This document shows positions 51,830 to 62,274 of a stretch of 64,000 nucleotides of DNA, one piece after another. Position 1 is the stretch's first letter. Every line of letters starts with the position of its first letter. The notes beneath the pieces are model-generated. The model made no database searches. It was not told the origin of the DNA and saw only the letters and a program-made list of their open reading frames with translations. Source of the DNA: Candidatus Kaistia colombiensis. GTDB taxonomy: Bacteria; Pseudomonadota; Alphaproteobacteria; Rhizobiales; Kaistiaceae. The stretch lies in NCBI GenBank assembly GCA_029203105.1, contig CP119318.1:4168501-4232500 (forward strand), given 5' to 3'. Both the position numbers and the translations under genes were made by a program.

Positions 51830-52141
51830 ATTCCCCATCCCCAAACACCATGACTTGTCTATCGGGCTTCAAATTCAGTCTTCCCATGGCAGAATTCCTG
51901 AATTGGTGTCCCGGATGGTCGCTTTTTTGCAGATGATGCGCCGCGTCATCCTGATCGATTGCTGGACGGGACAAGATCTGTCCGACACCCAGGCACGCCG
52001 GCAGGCTCACGCGGGGCATCGCTGCGGGGCTTGACGACCAGCCACCCGTGCGGCGTGGATTGCGATAGCCCCGGATACTCGCGCTCGACCTCGCGGCGAC
52101 GAGCACGTTCAAGATGGCAACGGCAGGCGGCGGACCGCGCC
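51830..52141. other. Intergenic region after the tRNA, no gene seen
   Basis: These 312 bases between the tRNA and the minus-strand LacI gene contain no reading frame I can support. There is no direct repeat of the tRNA 3' end within the part examined by eye, so no integrated element is indicated. A short hairpin GGACGGGACAAGATCTGTCC lies near 51965. Confidence 0.6.
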
Positions 52142-53278
52142 TCAGATCGACGCCTTGTCCTTCTGCGGCTGCCGAGCCCGTCGGGCGGACCGCTTTTCGT
52201 CGCCACGGCCGCGCTGCTCGACCGCCAGCCGCAGCGCCTGCGTGCTGGCGCGAACAACCAGTTCACATTCGAGACGGACGCGACGCGGCGCCTCCCCGGC
52301 ATCGTTCTCGCTGCCGATGCGCCGGAGCAATTCGATCGCCGCCAGACGTCCAATGTCCTCGCGGGGCTGGCGCATGGTCGTCAGAGGGGGATCGAAGATC
52401 ACCGAATATTCAATATCGTCGAAACCGGCGACGGAGACATCGCCCGGCACGCTGAACCCCGCCGCCTTGATCTCGGTGATGAAACCCATCGCCATCTGGT
52501 CATTGCCCGAAAAGACCGCGGTCGGCCGGTCGGCGCTGGCCAGATAACGCCCCGCGGCGGCGATGCCGCTGGCGAGATAGAAGTCGCCCTCCCACACCAG
52601 GTCTTCGTCGAAGGCCAAGCCGGCAGCCTCGATCGCTTCGCGGTAGCCCTGCAGCCGCTCATTCGCCTCGATGTTGTCGGCAGGCCCCCGGATGTGAGCG
52701 ATGCGGCGGTGTCCGAGGCCGACCAGATAGGAGACCATGCTCTTCGCCGCCTTCCGGTCCGCGACATCGAACACCGGAAGATCGGTCATGCCGGGGATGT
52801 CGTTGCAGGCCAGCACGACCGGGATCGGCAGCGCCGCGGACTCTTGCGCGGATCCATCGCGCGGAATGGCGCCGGTGAAAAGGACCGCGCCGACGAAGCT
52901 GCCATCGCGCAGGGCGCGGGCGTAGTGCTCTTCCTTGCGCCGGCTCCCCCGGAGATCGCCCACCGTGATGCAGTAGCCCGATTCCGAAATCAGATCCGTC
53001 ACGGCATCGAGGAACGGCGTGAAGAAGGGGCTGCCCAGCCTCGGGATCAGGGCCAGGACCTTGTTGCCCTTCAGCTTCGTCGAGGCGGCCGGACTGTAGC
53101 CGACTTCGCGCGCCGCCGCCGCGACCCGCGACCGGGTCGCGCTGGACACGACCTCCGGATTGCGCAGGGCCCGACTGACGGTAGCCGCGGAAACGCCCGC
53201 CGCCTCCGCCACATCATTGATGGTCGGCAGATTGGTCTTGGCTGGGCCGGGGCGGCGGCGTGTCTCGCTGGGCGTCAT
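52142..53278 (-). CDS. LacI-family regulator of the galactoside cassette
   Basis: This 378-residue repressor has the helix-turn-helix PTINDVAEAAGVSAATVSRA (residues 18-37) and hinge EVGYSPAAS. The periplasmic-binding-like ligand domain has VLALIPRLGSPFFTPFLDAV, LPIPVVLACNDIPGM, HRRIAHIRGPADNIEANERL and VSVAGFDDIEYS. A basic C-terminal tail (RGRGDEKRSARRARQPQKDK) is longer than usual. It is divergent from the binding protein, permease and GH42 genes, with a perfect palindrome between, and should repress them until a galactoside is present. Confidence 0.9.
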   Translation of the reverse strand: MTPSETRRRPGPAKTNLPTINDVAEAAGVSAATVSRALRNPEVVSSATRSRVAAAAREVGYSPAASTKLKGNKVLALIPRLGSPFFTPFLDAVTDLISESGYCITVGDLRGSRRKEEHYARALRDGSFVGAVLFTGAIPRDGSAQESAALPIPVVLACNDIPGMTDLPVFDVADRKAAKSMVSYLVGLGHRRIAHIRGPADNIEANERLQGYREAIEAAGLAFDEDLVWEGDFYLASGIAAAGRYLASADRPTAVFSGNDQMAMGFITEIKAAGFSVPGDVSVAGFDDIEYSVIFDPPLTTMRQPREDIGRLAAIELLRRIGSENDAGEAPRRVRLECELVVRASTQALRLAVEQRGRGDEKRSARRARQPQKDKASI

Positions 53279-53341
53279 CTTCCTGTTTTGTCCTCAAAGA
53301 GACGGCGAAGTCCAGTTCGCAGAACCAGGCGCCTATGTAAC

Positions 53342-53363
53342 TAGTTGCAATATGTTGCAACTA
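53342..53363. promoter_or_regulatory. LacI-type operator of the galactoside cassette
   Basis: TAGTTGCAA (53342-53350) and TTGCAACTA (53355-53363) form a perfect 9-bp inverted repeat with a 4-base spacer. It lies 64 bases from the LacI start and 85 bases upstream of the binding-protein start, in an AT-richer patch likely to hold both promoters. Confidence 0.8.
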
Positions 53364-53447
53364 TTCTGACACTAACATACAAAATTTGCAGAGGGATCAA
53401 AAAGTGGCGCCGGGGAAGGCCCCAGGCGCCATAACAGGGAGGACGAG

Positions 53448-54695
53448 ATGTTCAACGCCGTGAAACTAGGCCTGCGCCTCACATCCGCATTGGCCGTGGT
53501 GGCCGCGCTGGCGATGCCCGCCACAGGCAAAGAGCTGGTGATCAATTCCGATTCGTCGTTCCCGGCGATCAAGGCGGCCTTCGAGCAGGCCATCGCCGGC
53601 TTCGAAGCCGAGAATCCGGACATCAACGTCACCTTCAATGTCTTCGACAACGAGGCGTATAAATCCGCGATCCGGAACTTCCTGTCGGCCGATGCGCCTG
53701 ATATCGCCACCTGGTTCGCCGGAAACCGCATGCTGCCCTATGTCGACGCCAAGCTGTTCGCGCCGATCGACGACGTCTGGGCCGCGAACAACATGAGCGA
53801 CACGCTGAAGTCGGCCGAGAGTTCGGTGACTTTCTACGACAAGAAATGGGCTATTCCCTATACCTACTACCAGTGGGGCGTCTATTACCGGAAGGACATC
53901 TTTGCAAAGCTCGGCATCGCCGTTCCGACCAATTGGGAAGAATTCAAGCAGGCCGGCGAGACCCTGAAGGCCAACAACATCGTCCCGATGGCGATCGGCA
54001 CCAAGTTTCCTTGGACCGCCGCCGGCGTGTTCGACTATCTGAACCTGCGCACGAACGGCTATGACTTCCACATGGCCCTGACCCGGGGCGAGATCCCGTG
54101 GACCGACGCGCGCGTCCGCAAGACGATGGCGCACTGGCAGGAGCTTCTCGACGCGAATTTCTTCCTCGAGAACCACGCCGCCAACAGCTGGCAGGAGGCG
54201 CTGCCGCCCTTGGTCAACGGCAAGGCCGGCATGTACCTGATGGGCAATTTCATCGTCGAGCCGCTGCGTGAGGCCGGCCTGACGGATGAAACGCTCGGCT
54301 TCTTCCAGTTCCCGGTCATCGACCCGGCGATTCCGACCGCGGAGGATGCACCGGCAAACACCATTCATCTGGCGGCCAAGGCCACCAATGTTGAGGAAGC
54401 GAAGAAGTTCCTGGCCTATTTCGCCCGAGCGGACGTGCAATCGGCGATGAACGAGAAGATGAGCCAGTTGCCCGTCAACTCGAAGTCCACCGTCGCCAAT
54501 GACCCCTTCCTGCAGGCCGGCTTCAAGATGCTGTCCAATACCGATGGCGGTCTGGCGCAGTTCTTCGACCGCGACGCTCCGGCCGAGATGGCGAAGGCCG
54601 GCATGGAAGGGTTCCAGGAATTCATGGTCAAGCCCGACCGTCTCGACGCGATCCTCGATCGTCTCGAGACCGTTCGCCAGCGCGTCTACAAGTAG
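53448..54695 (+). CDS. Extracellular sugar-binding protein (family 1) of the galactoside cassette
   Basis: This 415-residue periplasmic protein has a signal peptide (MFNAVKLGLRLTSALAVVAA, cleavage near ATGKE, residue 27). Typical family 1 segments follow: FNVFDNEAYKSAIRNFLSAD, APDIATWFAGNRMLPYVDAK, YYQWGVYYRKDIFAKLGIAV, KAGMYLMGNFIVEPLREAGL and AKKFLAYFARADVQSAMNEK. AGGGAGGA precedes the ATG. It is the first gene after the LacI operator and delivers a sugar to the two permeases. A beta-galactoside is likely because GH42 follows. Confidence 0.92.
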   Translation: MFNAVKLGLRLTSALAVVAALAMPATGKELVINSDSSFPAIKAAFEQAIAGFEAENPDINVTFNVFDNEAYKSAIRNFLSADAPDIATWFAGNRMLPYVDAKLFAPIDDVWAANNMSDTLKSAESSVTFYDKKWAIPYTYYQWGVYYRKDIFAKLGIAVPTNWEEFKQAGETLKANNIVPMAIGTKFPWTAAGVFDYLNLRTNGYDFHMALTRGEIPWTDARVRKTMAHWQELLDANFFLENHAANSWQEALPPLVNGKAGMYLMGNFIVEPLREAGLTDETLGFFQFPVIDPAIPTAEDAPANTIHLAAKATNVEEAKKFLAYFARADVQSAMNEKMSQLPVNSKSTVANDPFLQAGFKMLSNTDGGLAQFFDRDAPAEMAKAGMEGFQEFMVKPDRLDAILDRLETVRQRVYK

Positions 54696-54712
54696 AAGCC
54701 TGACAGTTGCGC

Positions 54713-54745
54713 GAGGGGCCGGCCTGCCAACACTGGCCGCCCCTC
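54713..54745 (+). terminator. Stem-loop between binding-protein and permease genes
   Basis: GAGGGGCCGGCC (54713-54724) pairs with GGCCGCCCCTC (54735-54745) with one bulged base and a 10-base loop. There is no strong T-run. It is likely a 3' stabiliser or partial terminator that raises the binding-protein to permease ratio. Confidence 0.6.
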
Positions 54746-54772
54746 AACTATCTTAGGTCATGGACCCCGTAA

Positions 54773-55669
54773 ATGCTGTCAGCCTCGCGCGTCTGGAAAG
54801 AGAACAAGCTCCGCATTGCCCCCTGGTTGTTTCTTGCACCCGGCATTGCCATGTTCTCCCTCTACATCCTTCTGCCGGTATTCCAATCCATCAGCATTTC
54901 CCTCTTCGACTGGGACGGTCTCGGCGAAAAGAAGTTCATCGGCCTCGCGAATTATGCGGAACTGCTGCACGACGACGCCTTCTTTACCTCGTTGAAGAAC
55001 AACGTCGCCTGGCTGGTCCTGTATCTGCTGGCGATTCCGGCCGGCTTGTTCGTAGCGCTGTTTCTCAATCAGACGACGCGCGGCATCCGCATCTACAAAT
55101 CGATGTTCTTCTTCCCGTTGGTCATCTCCCAGGTCGTGGTGGGGTTGATCTTTTCCTGGTTCTACGACCCGCATTTCGGCCTGCTCAATACGATCCTCGG
55201 CGGCGTTGGCCTGCCGACGATTGCCGTTCTGGCCGATGAACGCTTCGTCACCTATGGCGTGATCGTCGCCGGGCTTTGGCCGCAGATCGCCTATTGCATG
55301 ATCCTGTATCTGACCGGCCTGAACGCCGTGAACTCCGAACAGATCGAGGCGGCGCGGCTGGACAATGCACATGGCTGGCGGATGCTCTGGTTCATCATCC
55401 TGCCGCAGCTGAAGCCTGCGACCTTCATCGCCATCGTCGTCACCGTCATCGGCGCGCTGCGGTCCTTCGACCTGATCTCCGTCATGACCGGCGGCGGCCC
55501 CTGGGGGGCGAGCCGGGTTCTGGCCTATTACATGTATGAGCAGGCCTTCTCGGAATATGGCTTCCGCATGGGCTACGGAGCCGCGATCGCGGTTGTCCTG
55601 TTCGCCATCATGCTCGTCTATATCAGCGCCTTTCTGTTCAAGATGTATCGCGAAGAGAAGGGCCGCTGA
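54773..55669 (+). CDS. Sugar ABC transporter permease, MalF type
   Basis: This 298-residue permease has about six helices, starting with APWLFLAPGIAMFSLYILLP. The EAA loop is QIEAARLDNAHGWRMLWFIILP, and VMTGGGPWGASRVLAYYMYE is characteristic of MalF/UgpA-like proteins. It is 3 bases upstream of the second permease. No ATPase lies in this cassette, so a shared MsmK/UgpC-type ATPase such as the one at 3685-4854 is probably used. Confidence 0.93.
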   Translation: MLSASRVWKENKLRIAPWLFLAPGIAMFSLYILLPVFQSISISLFDWDGLGEKKFIGLANYAELLHDDAFFTSLKNNVAWLVLYLLAIPAGLFVALFLNQTTRGIRIYKSMFFFPLVISQVVVGLIFSWFYDPHFGLLNTILGGVGLPTIAVLADERFVTYGVIVAGLWPQIAYCMILYLTGLNAVNSEQIEAARLDNAHGWRMLWFIILPQLKPATFIAIVVTVIGALRSFDLISVMTGGGPWGASRVLAYYMYEQAFSEYGFRMGYGAAIAVVLFAIMLVYISAFLFKMYREEKGR

Positions 55670-55672
55670 CTG

Positions 55673-56524
55673 ATGTTCCCGACCCCGATCCAGAATACCT
55701 CGCGCCGCACCTACATTGCCTATCAGGTTCTGTTGCCGGTCACGCTGATCCTGTGGCTGCTGCCGCTCCTTGGCGTCGCGCTGACCTCCATCCGGCCGGC
55801 GAGCGACATCACAGCCGGCAATTACTGGGGCTGGCCGTCCTCGTTCAGCCTGATCGAGAACTACAGGGCGGTGTTCACCAATTCACCGCTCGCGGCCTAC
55901 ATCCTGAACAGCTTCAAGGTCACCATTCCGACGGTGATCGGCGCCATCGCCCTGTCGTCGCTGACCGGCTTTGCCCTGGCGATCTACAAGTTCCGCGCCA
56001 ACCTGCTGATCTTTTTCCTGTTCGTGGCCGGAAACTTCATTCCGTTCCAGATCCTGATGGTGCCGGTGCGCGACCTGTCGATCCAGATGGGCGTCTATAA
56101 CTCGGTCTGGGGTCTGATCCTCTTCCACATCGCCTTCCAGACCGGCTTCTGCACGCTGTTCATGCGCAACTTCATCCGCGGCCTTCCCTTCGAACTGATC
56201 GAGGCGGCCCGGATCGAGGATGTCTCCGAGTTCAGGATCTTCTGGTTCATCGTCCTGCCCTTGATGCGACCCGCCCTGGCGGCGCTGGCAGTGCTCGTCT
56301 TCACGTTCGTCTGGAACGACTATTTCTGGGCGACGGTGCTGACGCAGGGGGCCCACGCCCAGCCGGTGACGGCCGGCCTGCATGCCCTCAACGGCGAATG
56401 GATCGCCGCCTGGCACCTGGTGTCGGCCGGGTCGATCGTCGCCGCCCTGCCGCCAGTCCTGATGTTCTTCCTGATGCAGAAGCACTTCATCGCCGGCCTC
56501 ACCCTGGGCGCGGTGAAGAGCTGA
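55673..56524 (+). CDS. Sugar ABC transporter permease, MalG type
   Basis: This 283-residue permease has about six helices. The EAA loop is LIEAARIEDVSEFRIFWFIVLP, and the C-terminus MQKHFIAGLTLGAVKS is typical of MalG-like subunits. It starts 3 bases after the first permease, so they are co-translated, and it is 54 bases upstream of the GH42 gene. Confidence 0.93.
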   Translation: MFPTPIQNTSRRTYIAYQVLLPVTLILWLLPLLGVALTSIRPASDITAGNYWGWPSSFSLIENYRAVFTNSPLAAYILNSFKVTIPTVIGAIALSSLTGFALAIYKFRANLLIFFLFVAGNFIPFQILMVPVRDLSIQMGVYNSVWGLILFHIAFQTGFCTLFMRNFIRGLPFELIEAARIEDVSEFRIFWFIVLPLMRPALAALAVLVFTFVWNDYFWATVLTQGAHAQPVTAGLHALNGEWIAAWHLVSAGSIVAALPPVLMFFLMQKHFIAGLTLGAVKS

Positions 56525-56578
56525 GCCGCGTCCAGCGTCAACGATATTCCCGCGACAGCACCCTTTCCGAGAGAAGCG

Positions 56579-58489
56579 ATGAAGCGAACACTTGGCATTT
56601 GCTATTACCCCGAGCACTGGCCGGAGGCGATGTGGGCGGACGACGCCAGACGCATGGCGGAAAGCGGGCTGACCTGGGTGCGCATCGGCGAATTCGCCTG
56701 GTCGCGGATCGAGCCGGAGCCGGGCCTGTATGATTGGGGCTGGCTCGATCGCGCCGTCGAGACGCTGGGCGACGCCGGGCTCAAGGTGATCCTAGGCACG
56801 CCGACCTCGACGCCGCCGCGCTGGATGCTGGACAAGTGGCCCGACATGCTGCCCGTCGGCGCGGATGGTCAGATCCGCAAGTTCGGGTCGCGCCGGCACT
56901 ATTGTTTCTCGCATCCGGGCTTTCGGGAGGATTGCGCGACAATCGTCCGATTGCTCGGCGCCCGCTATGGACGCTCCCCTCACGTCAAGGGCTGGCAGAT
57001 CGACAATGAATACGGCAACCACAGTACGGTCTTGTCGTTCAGCCCGGCCGCCTTGGCCGGCTTTCGCCTCTGGCTCGAGCGGAAGTACGGGAACATCAAG
57101 GCGTTGAATGAAGCCTGGGGCAATGTGTTCTGGTCGATGGAGTACAATCGCTTCGATCAGATCGAGTTGCCCAACCAGACGGTCGCCGAGGCCAATCCCA
57201 GCCATTGGATGGACTTTCGCCGCTACAGTTCAGACCAGGTGGGGGCGTTCACCCAGGTCCAGACGAACATCCTGCGCGCGTCCGGCCCGGCGCCGCTGAT
57301 CCACAATTTCATGACGAAATCGACGGATTTCGATCACTTCGAGGTCGCGAAGAACCTCGATATCGCCAGTTGGGACAGCTATCCCCTCGGCTATCTGGAG
57401 AAACACTCGACCCTCGGCGACGCCTGGATCCAGACCTATGTGCGGCAGGGCGACCCCGACTTTCAGGCCTTTCATCACGACCTTTATCGTGCCGTCGGAC
57501 GCGGACGCCACTGGATCATGGAGCAGCAGCCGGGGCCGGTGAACTGGGCCGCCTACAATCCGGCACCCCTGCCCGGCATGGTCCGGCTCTGGACATGGGA
57601 GGCCTACGCCCATGGCGCCGAAGCCGTGTGCTATTTCCGCTGGCGTCAGGCCCCGTTTGCCCAGGAGCAGATGCATGCCGGGTTGATGCGCCCGGACAAC
57701 ATCCCGGCCCCGGCCCTGGCCGAAGTCCAGGCTGTCGCCGCCGAGCTGAAGGCGATGCCGACCGCCGAAACCGGCGCGGCGCCGGTCGCCCTGGTGTTCG
57801 ACTATCCGTCGGTCTGGGCCTGGCAGACCCAGCCGCAGGGCAAGGGGTTCGAATATTTCGGCCTGGTGTTCGATTTCTACAGGGCGCTCCGCAAGCTCGG
57901 CCTTTCGATCGATATCGTGCCTTCGGATTGCGCGTCGCTCGGCCAATATCGCGTCGTCGCCGTGCCGGGATTGCTGAGCCTCGCTCCCGCCTTGCAGCAA
58001 GCCCTGGAGGTCTTCGACGGCACGGTGATCGCCGGGCCACGCAGCGGCTCCAAGACGCCGGACATGCAGATCCCCACCGGGCTCCCCCCGCGGCTGCCCG
58101 GCTTCGACTGCACGGTGGAATATGTCGAAAGCCTGCGCCCCGGACTGACGCAGCCGCTGTCGGGAGGCGGAGCATTCCGGCTCTGGAGCGAGAAACTGTC
58201 TTCCCGCATGCCGGTGCGCGAGACCCATGCCAATGGCGATCCGGCGATCGTCGGGGACGAGAAGCACTGGTATGTCGGCGGCTGGCCGGATGAGGCGGCG
58301 CTGCACAGGATCCTGCAGCAAGCTTGCGCCAAGGAGGGGCTACCGACGGTCGAGCTCTCGGGCGGCCTGCGAATCCGCGATACGGCGACGCATCGGTTCT
58401 TCTTCAACTACGGTCCGGAGGCGCAGGTGATCGACGGGCTCGAAGTCGGCGTCGCCGAGGTGAAATGGGCGCCGCGCGGCGCCGCCTAG
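56579..58489 (+). CDS. GH42 beta-galactosidase
   Basis: This 636-residue cytoplasmic glycosidase begins MKRTLGICYYPEHWPEAMWA, the classical GH42 start. The acid/base Glu is E144 in WQIDNEYGNH and the nucleophile is E315 in WIMEQQPGPVNW. PTSTPPRWMLDKWPDMLPV and the C-terminal trimerisation domain are also present. There is no signal peptide, so it acts on imported sugars such as galacto-oligosaccharides or arabinogalactan fragments. It sits in the LacI-controlled operon with the importer and an aldehyde dehydrogenase. Confidence 0.95.
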   Translation: MKRTLGICYYPEHWPEAMWADDARRMAESGLTWVRIGEFAWSRIEPEPGLYDWGWLDRAVETLGDAGLKVILGTPTSTPPRWMLDKWPDMLPVGADGQIRKFGSRRHYCFSHPGFREDCATIVRLLGARYGRSPHVKGWQIDNEYGNHSTVLSFSPAALAGFRLWLERKYGNIKALNEAWGNVFWSMEYNRFDQIELPNQTVAEANPSHWMDFRRYSSDQVGAFTQVQTNILRASGPAPLIHNFMTKSTDFDHFEVAKNLDIASWDSYPLGYLEKHSTLGDAWIQTYVRQGDPDFQAFHHDLYRAVGRGRHWIMEQQPGPVNWAAYNPAPLPGMVRLWTWEAYAHGAEAVCYFRWRQAPFAQEQMHAGLMRPDNIPAPALAEVQAVAAELKAMPTAETGAAPVALVFDYPSVWAWQTQPQGKGFEYFGLVFDFYRALRKLGLSIDIVPSDCASLGQYRVVAVPGLLSLAPALQQALEVFDGTVIAGPRSGSKTPDMQIPTGLPPRLPGFDCTVEYVESLRPGLTQPLSGGGAFRLWSEKLSSRMPVRETHANGDPAIVGDEKHWYVGGWPDEAALHRILQQACAKEGLPTVELSGGLRIRDTATHRFFFNYGPEAQVIDGLEVGVAEVKWAPRGAA

Positions 58490-58584
58490 TCTCGCATTGC
58501 GCCGATCGGCGCGCCGCGTGCGAACGCAAAGCTGAAGACGAGCGTCCGGGACGCTTCGCAACCAGGCAAGGACGACGAACCATC

Positions 58585-60025
<1,441 letters not shown>

Positions 60026-60027
<2 letters not shown>

Positions 60028-60073
60028 GGCGTTTTCGGGCGAAGTGGAGACCGGTTGGCCTGACGAAAACGCG
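60026..60073. repeat. Repeat D (GGCGTTTTCG...GAAAACGC), stop-codon adjacent
   Basis: This element is about 85% identical to that at 51082-51128 over the same length. GCGTTTTC and GAAAACGC can pair. Like the other copy it begins at the last bases of a stop codon (TAA of the aldehyde dehydrogenase gene), just before a convergent gene. Confidence 0.8.
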
Positions 60074-60084
60074 ATCTTCGGCCT

Positions 60085-61356
60085 TCAACGGTCCCGCGCC
60101 TCAGGGTCGCGCTGGGTGATCAGGCGGGCGCCGCGGGTGCCCGTCGTATGGATCCAGAGCCAGGACAGCGCCACGGCGAGGCGGTTGCGCACGCCGATCA
60201 GAAAGAAGATGTGGGCGATCCCCCACATCCACCAGGCAAAGCCGCCCCTGAAGCGGATCCAGCCGAAATCGACCACCGCCGCCCGGCGTCCGATGGTCGC
60301 CAGGCTGCCCTGGTCGCGATAGCGGAAAGGGCGCGGCGTCCGCTCTCCCGTCAACCGCGAAAGCAGCGTCGTCCCGACATGACGGCCCTGCTGCTTGGCG
60401 GCCGGCGCGACGCCCGGCACCGGCTTGCCCTCCGACATCACCATCGCCGTGTCGCCGATGACGAAGATGTCGGGATAGCCGGGAACGCTGAGGTCCGGCT
60501 CGACCTTGACCCGGCCGGCGCGATCGGCCGGCGCAACGCCTAGCCACGTCGCCGCCGGCGAGGCCTGCACGCCCGCCGCCCAGATCACCGTTTCCGCCGC
60601 GATGGCCTCGCCGCCGAGGACGACCCGCCCGGCATCGAGGCCGGTCACCGCCTGCCCCGTCATCACTTCGACGCCGAGCTTGCCGAGCGCCTTCTTAGCA
60701 TAGTCGGACAGCTCCGGCCGGAACGCCGCCAGCACGCGCGGCCCCGCCTCGACCAGCAGCACGCGGGCGTCGGCAGGATCGAACTTGCGGAAATCGCCCG
60801 GCAGCGTGTTACGGGCCAACTCAGCAATCGTGCCGGCGAGCTCGACGCCGGTCGGGCCGCCGCCGACGATGACGAAGGTGAGCCAGGCGGCGCGGCGGAC
60901 GGGATCCGCCTCGCGCTCGGCCCGCTCGAACGCCGTCAGGATGCGCCGGCGCAAGGTCGTGGCGTCCTCCAGCGTCTTCAAGCCTGGCGCGAACGGCTCC
61001 CACTCGTCATGGCCGAAATAGGCGTGGCGGGCGCCGGTCGCGATAACGAGTTCGTCGAATGGCAACATCGCGCCATCCTCGAGCTGTACCGTCTTCGCGT
61101 CCTTGTCGACGCCGACGACCGTGCCGAGCAGGACGTCGATGTTCTTGTAGCGGCGCAGCAGATGGCGAATCGGCCAGGCGATCTCCGAGGTCGCGAGCAG
61201 CGCCGTCGCCACCTGATAGAGCAGCGGCTGGAACAGATGGTGGTTGCGCTGGTCGACGACCGTGACCTGCGCGGCGCTGCCGCCGAGCCGCATCGCCACC
61301 TCCAGCCCGCCAAATCCCGCGCCGATCACGACAATCCGGTTCAAGGCCTCCGCCAT
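60085..61356 (-). CDS. ndh: Type II NADH dehydrogenase (NDH-2)
   Basis: This 423-residue FAD protein oxidises NADH and reduces quinone at the inner membrane without pumping protons. The first dinucleotide motif is VVIGAGFGGLEVAMRLGG and the second FVIVGGGPTGVELAGTIAEL. The NDH-2 quinone-site segment appears as VAPAAKQQGRHVG (A-x-x-Q-Q-G). The C-terminus contains hydrophobic helices (GGFAWWMWGIAHIFFLIGVR) for membrane attachment. AGGAG lies 7 bases before the ATG at 61356, so the longer frame to 61392 is not used. Confidence 0.93.
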   Translation of the reverse strand: MAEALNRIVVIGAGFGGLEVAMRLGGSAAQVTVVDQRNHHLFQPLLYQVATALLATSEIAWPIRHLLRRYKNIDVLLGTVVGVDKDAKTVQLEDGAMLPFDELVIATGARHAYFGHDEWEPFAPGLKTLEDATTLRRRILTAFERAEREADPVRRAAWLTFVIVGGGPTGVELAGTIAELARNTLPGDFRKFDPADARVLLVEAGPRVLAAFRPELSDYAKKALGKLGVEVMTGQAVTGLDAGRVVLGGEAIAAETVIWAAGVQASPAATWLGVAPADRAGRVKVEPDLSVPGYPDIFVIGDTAMVMSEGKPVPGVAPAAKQQGRHVGTTLLSRLTGERTPRPFRYRDQGSLATIGRRAAVVDFGWIRFRGGFAWWMWGIAHIFFLIGVRNRLAVALSWLWIHTTGTRGARLITQRDPEARDR

Positions 61357-61479
61357 GCTTCCGCTCCTGTTGCGGACGGGGGCAATCATCATCTTGCCCG
61401 CGACTGGTCGCAGTCCCGTCGCAATGCCCGCCTAACAACTCCACGTAGTGCTGCTTTTCGAGACAAGGGAAACGCGACC

Positions 61480-62220
61480 ATGCATAGCATGAACCGAACC
61501 GGCATCCTCCGCACCGCCATTCTGGCCTCGACCCTGCTGGCGGCATTTGCGGCGCCGGCGCTGGCGCAGTCCGCGCCGCAGCCGCCGACGCTCACCGTCT
61601 TCGCCGATGGCAGCGCCACCGCCGCTCCCGACATCGCGATCGTGACGCTCGGCGTCGTCTCCGAATCGGCGACAGCCAAGGATGCGCTGACCGCCAACGC
61701 CACCGACATGAATGCCGTGATCGCAGCGATCACCGGCGCTGGCATCGCCACCAAGGACATCGCGACCAGCGGCCTCTCGGTCAATCCGGTCTATTCCGAC
61801 CCGTCCAAGGACCCGAATGGCCAGTCAAGGGTGACTGGCTATCGCGTGCAGAATCAGGTGACGGTGAAGATCCGCGATCTCGCCAAGTCCGGCCCGCTGC
61901 TCGACCAAGTGGTTTCGGCCGGCGCCAATCGCGTCACCGGCATCGATTTCGACATCGACAAGGCGACGTCGCTGCGCGACGCGGCGATGAAGGCGGCGAT
62001 CACCGAAGCGCGCCGCCGCGCCGAGCTGATGGCGGAAGCGGCGGGCGTCAAGCTCGGCGAGATCCAGTCGATCCAGACCAGCGATAGCGGCGGCGGCGTG
62101 CCGATCTTCCGCGCCCAGATGGCGATGAAGGCCGATGCCGCGACGCCGGTGATGGGCGGCGAGCAGCAGATCACCGCCAACGCGACGATCGTCTACCGGA
62201 TCGAGCCGCTCAAGAAGTAG
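61480..62220 (+). CDS. Exported SIMPL-domain protein (DUF541)
   Basis: This 246-residue protein has a signal peptide (RTGILRTAILASTLLAAFAA, cleavage after ALAQS near residue 32). The SIMPL domain follows: LTVFADGSATAAPDIAIVTL, GIATKDIATSGLSVNPVY, RVQNQVTVKIRDLAKSG and DAAMKAAITEARRRAELMAE. Family members form periplasmic or surface oligomers and are linked to stress tolerance; the molecular role is unknown. It is divergent from ndh with 123 bases between. Confidence 0.88.
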   Translation: MHSMNRTGILRTAILASTLLAAFAAPALAQSAPQPPTLTVFADGSATAAPDIAIVTLGVVSESATAKDALTANATDMNAVIAAITGAGIATKDIATSGLSVNPVYSDPSKDPNGQSRVTGYRVQNQVTVKIRDLAKSGPLLDQVVSAGANRVTGIDFDIDKATSLRDAAMKAAITEARRRAELMAEAAGVKLGEIQSIQTSDSGGGVPIFRAQMAMKADAATPVMGGEQQITANATIVYRIEPLKK

Positions 62221-62274
62221 CCGGACACCAATTCACACCTCTCCCCCAACTCAGGGAGAGCTGAGGAAGCAAGG

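Noticed and set aside
51526..51936. Plus-strand frame containing AQWLEPTAHNGLVPGSSPGG
   Set aside because: It is the sense translation of the tRNA T- and anticodon arms plus flanking DNA; it overlaps both the tRNA and the 90-residue minus-strand gene.
51786..52112. A 108-residue minus-strand reading frame ending in GPPGLEPGTRPL
   Set aside because: Its C-terminus is the antisense translation of the tRNA gene at 51754-51829, a well-known false protein. There is no ribosome-binding site or family similarity.
51754..52141. The tRNA as an attachment site of an integrated element
   Set aside because: No integrase is adjacent, no copy of the tRNA 3' end was seen nearby, and the flanking genes look like ordinary chromosome.
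61009..61479. Upstream extension of the SIMPL-domain reading frame
   Set aside because: It overlaps the ndh gene antisense. The signal peptide begins only at 61480, where a ribosome-binding site is present.
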